A DNA stretch of 64,000 bases from Chryseobacterium sp. PMSZPI (GCF_002835665.1 NZ_PIZV01000056.1:19310-83309); one strand, 5' to 3'; shown: positions 8,987 to 19,538, counted from the stretch's first letter. Made by a program: numbers and translations. The notes: generated from the sequence alone by a model not told the origin.

Positions 8987-9601
8987 ATGCCCCTTTACCG
9001 AGATTTTTCAGATGACAATGCCACAATCCTTGTTTGGAAGTATGATGAGAGCGACGAACTTGATATCAATGAGCTTCTTGAGCCGGAAAATGCCGAAAAA
9101 GTAAAGGATTACCATCCTAAGAAGCTATTGGAGGTATTGATGGTGCGTAAACTTTTGAAGGGTTTAAAGCCCAATTCTAAGATTTTATACAAAGAAAGGG
9201 AACCTTTTCTTTCTCCCAAAGATGCGGAAATTTCCATTACTCATTCTTTTCCTTTTGCTGCAATTGCTATTTCCAGGAATAAAATTGGGATTGATGTAGA
9301 AAAGTTTAACGCTAAAATTATGAGGGTAATTGATAAATTCACGTATGAAAATGAGCGTGGATTTATTCCTGAGGATAAGGCTGATACTTTTTATACCATT
9401 ATCTGGAGTGTAAAGGAGAGTATGTACAAGATTCACCACTCAAAATACTGGTCTTTGAAAAAAAATTATGAAGTAAAGCCTTTTGAGTTGAAGCATCTTC
9501 ATAAAATAAGCTGCAGAGTTTATGATGATCAGTTTTCGGATGAATTTAAAGCGAGAGTTGAATTTTTTGACGACTACTGTTTTACGATTGTGGAGGAGTA
9601 G
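8987..9601 (+). CDS. 4'-phosphopantetheinyl transferase superfamily protein
   Basis: 204 residues. The two family motifs are present: GIDVEKF with Asp103 and Glu105, and WSVKESMYK with Lys143, Glu144 and Lys148, which bind Mg and coenzyme A. ITHSFPF near residue 84 is the usual SHS-like segment. It should move phosphopantetheine to a carrier protein; whether the target is the fatty-acid ACP or a secondary-metabolism carrier cannot be told. It is divergent from ahcY, and its 3' end overlaps the FUSC gene by 20 bases tail to tail. Confidence 0.88.
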   Translation: MPLYRDFSDDNATILVWKYDESDELDINELLEPENAEKVKDYHPKKLLEVLMVRKLLKGLKPNSKILYKEREPFLSPKDAEISITHSFPFAAIAISRNKIGIDVEKFNAKIMRVIDKFTYENERGFIPEDKADTFYTIIWSVKESMYKIHHSKYWSLKKNYEVKPFELKHLHKISCRVYDDQFSDEFKARVEFFDDYCFTIVEE

Positions 9602-11846
9602 CGTGTTTCTCATTTCTATATTTTTCAATCACTTTTCGTTGTTCTTTGGCAACATCATAGATCAGTTCGAGGATATCCAGGATATTTTTAAGTTCTGTTA
9701 AATGTGAAATCTTATCCGGATCCCTTCTGTCGACGATATCATTTTCCTCGATCTCTGTTTTTCTTTTCATGAGCATATCTTCAATGAAAGAATCTTCTGG
9801 TTCCAGGCGGCTTTCCATTTTAAGGGTTTCGCTGATGTCCTCTCCATTTAATAACGTTGAGGTTTGCTGCATTTCTGCTTCAATTTTTCTGCTCCAGTTT
9901 TCTGCATCTACTTCAGGGTATTGTTCATTGCTTTTAGAGTATTGAGAAAGAGAAGCTGTATAAGCTGTAATAAGATGTGAGGTGGCTACAAACTGGTGGA
10001 CAACTTCTAATTTTTTTTGCTGGTTTTTAGGATCCGAAATCATCCTTTGGAAATTATCCGAAAGATTGGCCAAAGAAATAATAGCATTCTTTCGCTTTAC
10101 TTTATAATCTTCAATATCGAAATTTCCTTTTAAGAATTTAGAAATCACACTCTGAAAATAGATGAGGTTATCTTCAGCCGACTTTTTCATCAGATCCAGG
10201 TTCTGGGTATGCTCCCAAACCGGCAATACAATATAAGAAACAGCAAAAGCTATAATTCCGGCAATCGCTGTATCTAGAACTCTGTCTTTGAAAATAATAT
10301 TTACTTTTCCCGGATTTAAGAAATTAAAACTAAGGAAAACATAGATGGTCATGAATAATACAGCCCAAAAATATCGTCCTTTCAAAAAGCTGAAGCACAT
10401 GATCATACTGATCAGGAGAATGGCTAATAACACACTATTAATGTGTATGAAATGCAGGATGATATAAGCAATTGTAGCCCCGGTAACTGTTCCGTAAAGT
10501 CGAAGCAGGTTTCGTTGTTTGGTAATGGAGTATGCGGGTTTTAAGATCGCTGTAATGGTAATTAATATCCAATAGGTGTGGCCTAGTCCCAGAAAGTCAA
10601 ACATAGAGAAAAGATATCCTAGCAATAAAGCAGTGGTAATCCTTATCGCATGGCGAAAGTGGGAGGAGGACAGTGATATATTATTTCTTAAAACTTTGGC
10701 ATTAAGTTTAGGCTCATTGGGCATAAATTTTTTCAAGTCTAATCCGGTGGATAAACTTTTTGCCAGTTTTACGTTTTGAGAAAATACTTTATAAATCTCA
10801 TTGATCTCTTTGGTAATTTCATTGATGCGCATCAGAATTTGACGCAGGATCATGAAGTTTTCCAGATTATCAGAAGACAGTTGTTTATTTCTAAGTTCGA
10901 AATAATTGTAATTAAGATTCTTTAATTCAAGTTCCAGATTGAACATTGGTTTTGCTCTGGTTCCGCTTTGGAGGGCAATTCCGATATTGGTAATTTCTTC
11001 GGCTAAAAGGTTGAGGTAATCGTGGATGTTGACCAGAATCATGCTGTCCTCAAAACTCTGTTGTAGCTTTTGGTAATCACTTTCGGAAGTCATCAGCTTC
11101 TCATGAAGGTCCATAGAATTCAGAAACATCAACATTAATAGACGACTGGTGGTCGTAGATTCATTGACAATCGTTCTGGTTTTAAAAACAGTCTCTCTGG
11201 TATCTTCCTGAAGATTTTTGATTTCTATTTGTTTCGCAATAACCTGCGTTGTAAGCTTATCGAAATCCGGGCTTTTTTGGTAATAGTTGGCTTTAATTTT
11301 TAAGAACTCTGCGAGTTGAAGATAATTTTCTCCAATCATTTGTCCTGCCAGTTTGTATGGACGGATAGTGGTTACTACAAGGAAGATAAGTAAAAACCAT
11401 ATACAACCGCTGGCGAAGATTAATAAACTTTTTAAAATATTGTTTCCTGTAAGGTGACCGTCAATAAAAATGGCAAGTACTACCAGGGATAATGACCCTA
11501 CAGCAGCCAATCTTTGGCCATAGACACCAATCAGCGAGAAGAACATTCCAAAAGCAACGATTTCAAGAAGAACTAATATTTTGAAGTTCATTACCAGACT
11601 GGCAATGGTGGCGACAAAAACAAAACAGCAAATAGCAAAAGCAAGGGCGTTTCTTCTTCGAATGAAAGGTCCGGGTTGATCGGTAAGGGCTACAAAACTG
11701 GTTCCAAGCGGGAAAAGGAAGTATTCCTTTAGAATTCCAAAGTGGGCAAGGACTAAACAAGGCAGAACGGTGGCTAATGTAATTCTGATGGCAGAATATA
11801 CATATTGACTCGTTACAAATTTTTTTAGCTCCGCCGAATAGTTCAT
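9582..11846 (-). CDS. FUSC-family (YccS-like) inner membrane protein
   Basis: 754 residues. Two blocks of membrane helices (about 20-165 and 395-545) are each followed by a long soluble helical region, the layout of FUSC/YccS proteins related to aromatic acid exporters. The second block contains GHTYWILITITAILKPAYS and a following RLYGTVTGATIAY, a recognisable FUSC_2 core. Transport substrate unknown; there is no HlyD-type partner beside it. The last 20 bases overlap the convergent transferase gene. Confidence 0.87.
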   Translation of the reverse strand: MNYSAELKKFVTSQYVYSAIRITLATVLPCLVLAHFGILKEYFLFPLGTSFVALTDQPGPFIRRRNALAFAICCFVFVATIASLVMNFKILVLLEIVAFGMFFSLIGVYGQRLAAVGSLSLVVLAIFIDGHLTGNNILKSLLIFASGCIWFLLIFLVVTTIRPYKLAGQMIGENYLQLAEFLKIKANYYQKSPDFDKLTTQVIAKQIEIKNLQEDTRETVFKTRTIVNESTTTSRLLMLMFLNSMDLHEKLMTSESDYQKLQQSFEDSMILVNIHDYLNLLAEEITNIGIALQSGTRAKPMFNLELELKNLNYNYFELRNKQLSSDNLENFMILRQILMRINEITKEINEIYKVFSQNVKLAKSLSTGLDLKKFMPNEPKLNAKVLRNNISLSSSHFRHAIRITTALLLGYLFSMFDFLGLGHTYWILITITAILKPAYSITKQRNLLRLYGTVTGATIAYIILHFIHINSVLLAILLISMIMCFSFLKGRYFWAVLFMTIYVFLSFNFLNPGKVNIIFKDRVLDTAIAGIIAFAVSYIVLPVWEHTQNLDLMKKSAEDNLIYFQSVISKFLKGNFDIEDYKVKRKNAIISLANLSDNFQRMISDPKNQQKKLEVVHQFVATSHLITAYTASLSQYSKSNEQYPEVDAENWSRKIEAEMQQTSTLLNGEDISETLKMESRLEPEDSFIEDMLMKRKTEIEENDIVDRRDPDKISHLTELKNILDILELIYDVAKEQRKVIEKYRNEKHATPPQS

Positions 11847-12013
11847 ACTACAAAAATAACTATTGAAAACAAAAAATGCCCTATAAAGAAGATACTTTTA
11901 TACACTTAAATGTTATATTTTTTTAATAATTGTTTTTTGTAATTATTAATGGGCGGGCTTTTGTCTGTAAAGGGATATTGAAAATTAACTGACAAAGCAG
12001 ACTGACCATTCAT

Positions 12014-12430
12014 CTATTGAACTTTTTCAAAGGTATATTCAATCATTTCGTCTTGCCAGTCTTTTCTGTATCCAAGTAAGGTATTCCCTTTTTGTTGTAA
12101 ACGGAATCCATGTAAAAAACTCTCTTTAGAAGGTGGAGAAGAGTAGGAGAATATAATTTCACCGTTTGAATTCAATTTCCAGGTTGCATTAATCTGATAT
12201 TTGATAAATTCCTTGCAGGATCTTACATTTTTTTCGGTGATGTTCACATGATTTTTTTGAAAATCTAATACCAGGTAAATCATATATCCGGCACACGGGT
12301 CCGGTTTTGTCGTTTCTTCACATACACTTCCTATGACGGCTCTAAAACTTTTTCCAACCAGATTGGTCTGTGCTAAGTAGTATTGACAGCAGCTTAAAAA
12401 GAACAAAAGTATAATGGAACGTTTTTTCAT
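12014..12430 (-). CDS. Small exported protein of unknown function
   Basis: 138 residues from the chosen ATG at 12430, giving a signal peptide MKKRSIILLFFLSCCQYYLAQ. A longer frame opens at 12463, but that start lies inside the terminator hairpin of porV, so the inner start is preferred. The mature part has four Cys and a beta-rich pattern ending YTFEKVQ. I do not recognise the family. It follows porV on the same strand but is separated from it by a strong terminator, so membership in the secretion operon is doubtful. Confidence 0.6.
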   Translation of the reverse strand: MKKRSIILLFFLSCCQYYLAQTNLVGKSFRAVIGSVCEETTKPDPCAGYMIYLVLDFQKNHVNITEKNVRSCKEFIKYQINATWKLNSNGEIIFSYSSPPSKESFLHGFRLQQKGNTLLGYRKDWQDEMIEYTFEKVQ

Positions 12431-12452
12431 AAGCTTTATTTGATTCCAACAA

Positions 12453-12478
12453 AAAAGCCTCATGATGATGAGGCTTTT
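12453..12478 (-). terminator. Terminator of porV
   Basis: AAAAGCCTCAT (12453-12463) and ATGAGGCTTTT (12468-12478) pair perfectly around four bases; on the minus strand it ends in Ts, 18 bases after the porV stop. Confidence 0.85.
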
Positions 12479-12495
12479 ATATAATTGATGTTATT

Positions 12496-13659
12496 TTAAC
12501 GATCATTGTTTGATGTTTCATCTCCGATGTTCCATGTAAGACCGAAACGAAGTGTATTGTCTAGAGCAGTATTGATCTTAGACATATTAATCAGGTAAGA
12601 AAGATCCAGTCCGAAAGAACGGTATTTTAGGCCAATACCAGCTGTAGCAAACTGTCTTGCTCCTTGCTCTGCACTTTCATTGAAGTAACCTCCTCTTACG
12701 GAAAAAGCATTATCATATGAATATTCAATAGCGCCGCTATACATGATACTGTTCTTATTTTTGAAAGATTTTCCAATACCTGCCATTACCCCTACGTTGG
12801 GAATCTGGTAATCAGGTTGTCTTGTATTAGGGTTTATTCCTACATATTCAGCTCCCGGAACTAAAAGCTTTGAACCTTCAACGCTGATTCCGATTCTGTT
12901 CATATCATCCAGATACATATCATATCCAACCCCTAATCTTGCCATAGTCGGAAGATAGGATCTTGATTCTTCATTTCCAGTATAATCCAATTTCGGACCC
13001 AGGTTCTGGATGGCAAAACCTGCATTTACTTTTCCGTCATATCCTCCGATACTTGAGAATCTTGGTGAAGTATAGTATCCTGAAACATCTACTGCGAAAG
13101 AGTTAGCAGCTTTAAGTGTTGTATCTGTATTGAACCCACCGGCTAAGTCTGAACGGATGAATCTACCTGTAACAGCCATTGAGTAGGAATCAGAAAGTTT
13201 CAAACCATAGGCAACGTCAATAGAGAATTCATTTGGTTTTGATGTACCCATTGAAGCTACTTCGGTACCTACCAACTGGGTAAGATCCACTTGCCCCATA
13301 TTGAAATAATAGATACTTGCGGAAATGGTAGACCTTTCTTCCTGCCCCAAGAATTTATGGAATGATCCATAAAGTAAAAATACGTCATTGGTAAGTTTTC
13401 CCATATAAGGTGTATAGTTAAGACCTATGGAAGAACTTGTTCTGCTAAAAGGATATTTTGCAGCATTCCAGAATTGTGAAAATGCATCCGGAGATGTTAC
13501 TACCCCTTGATCTCCCATACCTCCAGATCTTGCATCCGGTGCAATTCTTAGAAAAGGAGCTCCGGTAAGTACTGGGCCAACTTTACCTAAATCTTGCGAA
13601 TAGCCTAGAAAACCAGCACTTAAACCAAATCCTAAAAGCAGTTTAGTAGTTAAATTCAT
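12496..13659 (-). CDS. porV: Type IX secretion system outer membrane protein PorV (LptO)
   Basis: 387 residues with a signal peptide (MNLTTKLLLGFGLSAGFLGYSQ). GAPFLRIAPDARSGGMGDQGV at about 34-54 and FWNAAKYPF are the PorV signature, and the rest has the alternating pattern of a FadL-like 14-strand barrel. PorV carries T9SS cargo from the SprA translocon to the attachment complex with PorU. It lies 59 bases downstream of porU on the same strand, the conserved porU-porV pair of Flavobacteriia. Confidence 0.95.
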   Translation of the reverse strand: MNLTTKLLLGFGLSAGFLGYSQDLGKVGPVLTGAPFLRIAPDARSGGMGDQGVVTSPDAFSQFWNAAKYPFSRTSSSIGLNYTPYMGKLTNDVFLLYGSFHKFLGQEERSTISASIYYFNMGQVDLTQLVGTEVASMGTSKPNEFSIDVAYGLKLSDSYSMAVTGRFIRSDLAGGFNTDTTLKAANSFAVDVSGYYTSPRFSSIGGYDGKVNAGFAIQNLGPKLDYTGNEESRSYLPTMARLGVGYDMYLDDMNRIGISVEGSKLLVPGAEYVGINPNTRQPDYQIPNVGVMAGIGKSFKNKNSIMYSGAIEYSYDNAFSVRGGYFNESAEQGARQFATAGIGLKYRSFGLDLSYLINMSKINTALDNTLRFGLTWNIGDETSNNDR

Positions 13660-13718
13660 ATGTTGTCTTTTATATATTATCAGTTTTTTATTAATTTTAT
13701 TGTCTATGTATTATTCAA

Positions 13719-16700
13719 TTATTTCAAAAGTACCATTTTTTCTACAGCTGTAGCACTTCCTTTGCATTTTTCTTGATTTTGACTTTTTGCAAATATCTTA
13801 AAAATATACGTACCTTTTGCTACTGTAGACCCAAAATCATCTCTTCCATCCCATTCTATAGCTTGTCGAGGGGTTCTAAAGCCTTGTAGGAATGGTTCTG
13901 CAACTACGGGTTGTGATAATGTTCTTACCAATCTTCCGGTAATTGTATAAATCTGTACATTCACATTCAGGATATCATCACAGTTATGCTCAAACTGAAT
14001 GTAAGTCTTATTTGTAAAAGGATTTGGCCAGTTCAACGGTCGGTTGATCACTAAGTGTTGATCGGATTCATCCTTAACTTCAAAATTTAACGTAGCAGTT
14101 GTCGAATTATTGTTTATATCCCAAACTTTAAATGTTAACTGATGTTGGCCAATTGCCAGATTTTTGAATGGGTAGGTTACATTTCCTTTTTGATAGTCGG
14201 CAAGACTTGGATTTAAACATCCGTTTCCTTCCCCTGCAGAATAGAAATCATTTAACACAACTGTATTGATGATTTGTCCATCCAAGTAAGTGGTAATGTC
14301 ATGACCAACTCCTGATCCGGTAGAGTTAATTCCCGTATCATCTGTAAGACATGCCAAAAGCATTGGGTTTTGATTGGTAATTCCACCATCAGCAAAGTTG
14401 GTGTTATTCATGTATAATTTTACTTTTGGAGGTTGGTTGTCATTCACTCCGTTAGGATTGATATCACCTACCTGTACAGCCTGATTGTTGAAAACATCCG
14501 ACACCTTGTTATCGGCATAGGCTAATATCCTGCCTTGTCCTACAGCATAATTGATGTCTTTTGGAACATAGAATTCAGCAGTGAAAACTCCATTTACTGC
14601 TGTTCCGGCAGCTTTTACAATCGGGCTTCCTTCTTCGGTATAACTTAATACGGGAGAGAGGGCTCCATTGTTGTTTAAGGTTTGTTTGTTTAATCTTTTA
14701 TCAAAAATATTGATGGAAACTCTTCCGTTAAAAGTATTGTTTAATGTCCCGTTAGGGTTGTTGATATGTCCTTTTACTTTTACAAAATCCAATCCTCTGA
14801 TTAAACCTGGAACTGGAGTTTCAATATTATCTATTACCAAAAATCTTTGAGGTCTGCTCAATTTCATAGCAGGATCTCCCAGAAGATTTACTTTTAAGTG
14901 ATTACTGTTGGCTCCGTATTGTTTTTTTGCATTTAAATGAGAATATCCTAAAGAACTGAAGTCATCGTTGGTTAATTTAAAAATATTCTTGATATAAGAA
15001 TCTGTGAAAGTTCGTCCGTAATCTACACCAATAGCCCGGCTGGAGGTAATCATTGTTGTAGCACCTCCTTGTTTTGTTTTAATAAATTGCTCACCGACTG
15101 AGTTGATAGCCGGATCATCCCATAATGTAAAGTCACAGGTAATTGTAGATACAAACGGGAATCTACTGTATACGTTAGAATAGTTGTTGACGTTTTGAAC
15201 TTCCGTAGCTGTTAATACTCTGGCTTGAGCCCACCCATTGATTCCTCCGTGTCCGAAATATAATAAATATAAGCTGTTTCCGATTGCATTGGAAATGGCT
15301 TGATTGACTTGTGGATATCTTGGTCCTGCAGCTGTACTCTGAGCAGGGAAAGCATCCAGGTAAAGTTTTTTTACATTGTATTCCTTAAGTTCCTGTTGCC
15401 CGGGCTGCTCAAATGTATCTACTAATGTACTGTTTACCACATTATGAAACGGACCGCCTCCATCAGCTGCATCGTCTACCACAAAATCCAGTTTCATACG
15501 CCATTCACCAAATGGACTGGATTGCCCCGGTTGTGCATTGTAATAAGCCAGTGTTTTGTTGATCATGTCTCCTGCTTCAGTAACATTGGCTGCCGGAATC
15601 CTTCCTACAGGTAAATCTGGTAAATTATTTTCAATAATAGCTGCAGTTTGTGGCTGGGTCATGACTATATAATCATCTGTAATAAATGAAGATATAAGAT
15701 CATTGGAATATTCACTTTCGTATCCGCTTACAATATTATTGTTGTTAGAAATTCTGTTTTTATAATCATAGGACGCATCTCCAAGAATAAACACATATTT
15801 AAGCCTCCCTTGAGGAGCATTTAATTTGGTGACAAAATCTCTTACAGCGGTAAGGTCTTTACTTCCGCTTCCGAATTCTTCATAGATTTTATTAACATCT
15901 ACAACTTCTACCTTATAATTGTTTTTGTTCTGATGATAATTGGCAAGTCTTTGTGCCTGTCCCATCATTTCAGGAACTGTAAGTATCAAATAATCTATAT
16001 TTTGCAAAGCGGAAAGGTTCTGATTACCGATTCTGCCTACAAATTGTGGACTGAAAGCCGCATCAGCCCGGAATGCTACGAATTCATTATTAAAATTCTG
16101 ATCAGCAGCGATATAAGCAAAATTGAAAGATCCTGCACCTGCTTTATTAACAGTTCTTTTAGCATTGGTAATATCGGTAACATCCCATACCTGTTCTATA
16201 TTAGATGCATTGGAAATACTGAATCCATAGTTTTCATTACTGCCACTTACAATGGAATAATCCCTGAAGTTCATCTGTGAACCATTGAAGGCAAGGTTTT
16301 CTTTATACTGTACTTCAGCATAATCCAAATAAAACGTTCCGTTAGGATTTACAGAAATATTCGGGGTATATTTAAATGTAATTTGATTCCCTGTCAGGTT
16401 TGTGATCTGATTCGCAGTCCTGGGGTATTTCATGGGATAGAAAACAAACTGATAGGTAGACTGATCTGCAGGGACTGTAAATGTAGTTGGGTTTTGATCG
16501 TTGATTTTGAACTCAAGTGTATTTTGTTGTGCAGTATAACCTATTACGCGTGTGCCATATCTGATGACATCAGTAGCTTGTATCGGAGATTTGGTAGTAA
16601 AGGTAACGGTCTTTTCAGTTGTAAAAGGGGTATCTTCTACCCATGTTCTTCCTATTTTTAAGAGATTTTTCTGATCGTTATTGATGACTTGATAGTCATC

Positions 16701-17624
16701 ATATCTTGTAATAAGCTGAGCGGGCAGGTTACCGTCAATGGTTTGAACTCTTTTACCCAGACCTTTGTCGAAGTTAATATAATAATATGAAAAGTCTTCG
16801 TATATATTTTTTACGTTGTTACTTCTATCGGATCTGGTATCTGTTCTTTTGAAGCCATTTCCATTCGTGGTACTATAAATATTATATCCGTTCGGACCTT
16901 GAGCGTAGAAAAGAGCATAGTCGTTATCATTCCATACCCCGTCATCTTCACCTACTACCTGAATGGCATTTTCCTGTAAAGCATCAAACCTTGGGTCCTG
17001 GTTAAATTCAGGAAGCATAATTCCTCCATTTCCATAAATTCTGAAATTTTTAGGATTTACAGAAGACGGATTAATTCCATTATCTCTTAAAAATTGAGAC
17101 GTAATTTTAAATATCCCGGATTTGTCAACTTTTATTTTATAAAAATTACCACTGGATAGAGGATTGTTTGTTGTTCCTATTTTATTGATTCCGCCTGAAG
17201 TGTTTAATGGGGCAGAAGATTCGGTAATATTAAAAGAAGATAATCTTTGAACACGTCCATTAATGTTTTTAAATAATGCTACATTGATGGCGGCATATCT
17301 TTCTCCTTCCAAAGTAAAATAAGAAACATCAGCAATATCATGATCAGGTAAAGTTTCTTTACTCAATTCAAATAAATCTTTGTTGGAAACTGTCTCCCAG
17401 GCAAGATCTGAAACTTTCAATTGCTTTTCTCCGATTTTTTGCTTGGTTGCTATAAAAACGTTATTTTGGCTGAAAGAAAAACCTTCATTTTTGAAAATGG
17501 GAAGATTTAATTTTGTGTCACCAAAGTCTTGAATTTTTGAGCCGTTCCATTCGATCGTGTTTCTTTGAGCGTAAAGCGCTGAAGTAAAGGCGATTAAGGA
17601 TAGGAGCGTTATTTTTCGTCTCAT
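13719..17624 (-). CDS. porU: Type IX secretion system sortase PorU
   Basis: 1301 residues with signal peptide MRRKITLLSLIAFTSALYAQ. The middle is a gingipain-like C25 peptidase domain with FGHGG (His792) and TITCDF (Cys830), the expected catalytic pair. Residues about 1205-1290 form a FlgD-like Ig domain (NVQIYTITGRLV, then AIEWDGRDDFG) that serves as T9SS C-terminal signal. PorU removes the C-terminal signal of secreted cargo at the cell surface. Longer than the 1158-residue Porphyromonas enzyme, as usual in Flavobacteriia. First gene of a porU-porV transcript, divergent from gldJ. Confidence 0.96.
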   Translation of the reverse strand: MRRKITLLSLIAFTSALYAQRNTIEWNGSKIQDFGDTKLNLPIFKNEGFSFSQNNVFIATKQKIGEKQLKVSDLAWETVSNKDLFELSKETLPDHDIADVSYFTLEGERYAAINVALFKNINGRVQRLSSFNITESSAPLNTSGGINKIGTTNNPLSSGNFYKIKVDKSGIFKITSQFLRDNGINPSSVNPKNFRIYGNGGIMLPEFNQDPRFDALQENAIQVVGEDDGVWNDNDYALFYAQGPNGYNIYSTTNGNGFKRTDTRSDRSNNVKNIYEDFSYYYINFDKGLGKRVQTIDGNLPAQLITRYDDYQVINNDQKNLLKIGRTWVEDTPFTTEKTVTFTTKSPIQATDVIRYGTRVIGYTAQQNTLEFKINDQNPTTFTVPADQSTYQFVFYPMKYPRTANQITNLTGNQITFKYTPNISVNPNGTFYLDYAEVQYKENLAFNGSQMNFRDYSIVSGSNENYGFSISNASNIEQVWDVTDITNAKRTVNKAGAGSFNFAYIAADQNFNNEFVAFRADAAFSPQFVGRIGNQNLSALQNIDYLILTVPEMMGQAQRLANYHQNKNNYKVEVVDVNKIYEEFGSGSKDLTAVRDFVTKLNAPQGRLKYVFILGDASYDYKNRISNNNNIVSGYESEYSNDLISSFITDDYIVMTQPQTAAIIENNLPDLPVGRIPAANVTEAGDMINKTLAYYNAQPGQSSPFGEWRMKLDFVVDDAADGGGPFHNVVNSTLVDTFEQPGQQELKEYNVKKLYLDAFPAQSTAAGPRYPQVNQAISNAIGNSLYLLYFGHGGINGWAQARVLTATEVQNVNNYSNVYSRFPFVSTITCDFTLWDDPAINSVGEQFIKTKQGGATTMITSSRAIGVDYGRTFTDSYIKNIFKLTNDDFSSLGYSHLNAKKQYGANSNHLKVNLLGDPAMKLSRPQRFLVIDNIETPVPGLIRGLDFVKVKGHINNPNGTLNNTFNGRVSINIFDKRLNKQTLNNNGALSPVLSYTEEGSPIVKAAGTAVNGVFTAEFYVPKDINYAVGQGRILAYADNKVSDVFNNQAVQVGDINPNGVNDNQPPKVKLYMNNTNFADGGITNQNPMLLACLTDDTGINSTGSGVGHDITTYLDGQIINTVVLNDFYSAGEGNGCLNPSLADYQKGNVTYPFKNLAIGQHQLTFKVWDINNNSTTATLNFEVKDESDQHLVINRPLNWPNPFTNKTYIQFEHNCDDILNVNVQIYTITGRLVRTLSQPVVAEPFLQGFRTPRQAIEWDGRDDFGSTVAKGTYIFKIFAKSQNQEKCKGSATAVEKMVLLK

Positions 17625-17731
17625 GTTTATTATTGAAATTGCTAAATTACAAAATAAATGAAAATTTTAGAATTAAATTGTGATACAATAAAATTAATTT
17701 GTTAACGTTTTTCAAAAAAATCAAATCTTTA

Positions 17732-17763
17732 TTTGATTTATTGAATAATTTATTTTTTCTTTG
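17732..17763 (+). promoter_or_regulatory. Probable gldJ promoter
   Basis: TTTG (17732-17735), 20 bases, TTTCTTTG (17756-17763). The second element lacks the usual A at position 2. The gldJ ATG is 26 bases further. Confidence 0.4.
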
Positions 17764-17789
17764 TACTCTTGAAAATATTTATATCGACT

Positions 17790-19391
17790 ATGAAAAAACT
17801 AAAGTTGTTTTCATTAATAGCATTAAGTTCTACACTTGCATTAACCAGCTGTGGCGGATCAGGAACCAGCAAAGGTGGCGGTACCAAAAAATTTGTCAGT
17901 AAAACAGGTTGGAAACCAAACGAAAAACAGGGTTGGTTTTTTGCAGGAAAGCAACAGAAGCAGAAAGGTTGGCCGGGAATGGTATATGTAGAAGGTGGAA
18001 CTTTTACAATGGGATTAGTGAAAGATGATGTTATGCATGATTGGAATAACACGCCTCGCAGAATGCAGGTAAGTTCATTCTTTATCGGAGAAACTGAGAT
18101 TACTAACTACGAATACCGCGAATACCTTACATGGTTGAAGTATGTATTCCCACCAAGTGACCCTAGCTTTAAGGAAATCTATAACGGTGCTTTGCCGGAT
18201 ACCTTATTATGGGACAACAAATTAGCTAGAAACGATTATAATGAAACATACCTGCGTTCTCCGGAATTCGATTACTATCCGGTAGTAGGAGTTTCCTGGA
18301 CTCAAGCAAACAGATACTGCGAATGGTTGACAGACAGAGCCAACGAAAAAGCTTTGATGCAAGCAGGTATTATTGCTAAGGATTTGTACATCAACGAATC
18401 CAACAACCAGGGAGGAACTGCATTTAACATGGATAAATTCAAATCGAATGATCCTGAAATGCAAGGATATATCAATGAAAAAAGAATGCAGCAAAAATCT
18501 GGTATGAAAACTACTAACCAGAGATTATTATCTGCTAACAGAGCTCCGAATGCTGCAATGGTTCAGAAGTTCAGACTTCCTACTGAAGTTGAATGGGAAT
18601 ATGCTGCTCTTGGAATGGCTAAAAACAGAGAATACAACCAATACCTGGGTAAGAAACCTCAAATTGAAAGATTAAGAGGTACCAAAGGAAAAGAAAGAGG
18701 AATGTTCCTTGAAAACTTTAAAATGGGTAAAGGAGATTATTCCGGTATTGCAGGATGGAAAAACGACGGATCTGCACAAACTTCAGATGTAAGACAATAT
18801 CCATCTAACGATTTAGGAATCTATGGTATGTATGGTAACGTTTCCGAATGGACGGCAGATGTTTACAGACCTATCATTGATGAAGATTACAATGACTTCA
18901 ACTATTATAGAGGAAATATGCCTCAGACGATTGTAAGAAACGGTGACGGAACTTACAAAATGATCGATGAAGGTACTATTAAATATGATACTCTGGCAGA
19001 TGGAAGATTAGTATATAAAGGCCTTCCTGGACAATTCGAAAGAGAAACAATCGCTGACTACAGAAACTTCAGAGACGGTGACAGACAATCTTCTTTAGAA
19101 TATTACAGAGCTTCAGATTCTGCTTCATCTTTCGATATGTACAATTCTCCTAAAAAGAGATTTATCGTAGATGGCAGCGGTAGAGTTAAAATGCAGAAAG
19201 ACTCTAAAGACAGAACTTCAGCAATGTCTAACGACATCAGAGTTGTAAAAGGAGGTTCTTGGCAAGATACTGCATATTGGCTGGATCCGGGGCAAAGAAG
19301 ATATAAAAATCAAGGCAAAGCTTATGGTTGGATTGGTTTCCGTGTTGCACAGGATGCCAGAACAAACGATAAGAGTAGAACAAGAAGATAA
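17790..19391 (+). CDS. gldJ: Gliding motility lipoprotein GldJ
   Basis: 533 residues from the ATG at 17790. That start gives a clean lipoprotein signal, MKKLKLFSLIALSSTLALTSC (Cys21); a longer frame from 17769 would put extra polar residues in front and is not preferred. The body is a formylglycine-synthase-like (SUMF1) domain: GMVYVEGGTFTMG near residue 60, RLPTEVEWEYAAL, GMYGNVSEWTADVY and VKGGSWQDTAYW. GldJ is an outer membrane lipoprotein needed for gliding and T9SS function in flavobacteria. gldJ next to porU, with murF behind it, is a conserved order. Confidence 0.95.
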   Translation: MKKLKLFSLIALSSTLALTSCGGSGTSKGGGTKKFVSKTGWKPNEKQGWFFAGKQQKQKGWPGMVYVEGGTFTMGLVKDDVMHDWNNTPRRMQVSSFFIGETEITNYEYREYLTWLKYVFPPSDPSFKEIYNGALPDTLLWDNKLARNDYNETYLRSPEFDYYPVVGVSWTQANRYCEWLTDRANEKALMQAGIIAKDLYINESNNQGGTAFNMDKFKSNDPEMQGYINEKRMQQKSGMKTTNQRLLSANRAPNAAMVQKFRLPTEVEWEYAALGMAKNREYNQYLGKKPQIERLRGTKGKERGMFLENFKMGKGDYSGIAGWKNDGSAQTSDVRQYPSNDLGIYGMYGNVSEWTADVYRPIIDEDYNDFNYYRGNMPQTIVRNGDGTYKMIDEGTIKYDTLADGRLVYKGLPGQFERETIADYRNFRDGDRQSSLEYYRASDSASSFDMYNSPKKRFIVDGSGRVKMQKDSKDRTSAMSNDIRVVKGGSWQDTAYWLDPGQRRYKNQGKAYGWIGFRVAQDARTNDKSRTRR

Positions 19392-19412
19392 TATTTATCA
19401 AAAAATACTTAT

Positions 19413-19444
19413 AAAAAACCTTCCGGATTTCCGGAAGGTTTTTT
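19413..19444 (+). terminator. Terminator of gldJ
   Basis: AAAAAACCTTCCGG (19413-19426) and CCGGAAGGTTTTTT (19431-19444) pair perfectly over 14 bases with a 4-base loop and run into more Ts. Confidence 0.93.
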
Positions 19445-19466
19445 TATTTTTGAACCATGAAATCGC

Positions 19467-19501
19467 TTTGACCAAAAGTATAAAACACTCGTGTAAATTT
19501 G
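19467..19501 (+). promoter_or_regulatory. murF promoter
   Basis: TTTG (19467-19470), 23 bases, TAAATTTG (19494-19501). Together with the gldJ terminator this indicates that murF has its own transcript. Confidence 0.55.
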
Positions 19502-19538
19502 GTGATTGCATGTGACCTCTTAAAAAATATATTTCCAA

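Noticed and set aside
15933..16661. Plus-strand frames of 92-115 codons within porU
   Set aside because: Antisense shadows of a clearly coding gene with catalytic motifs.
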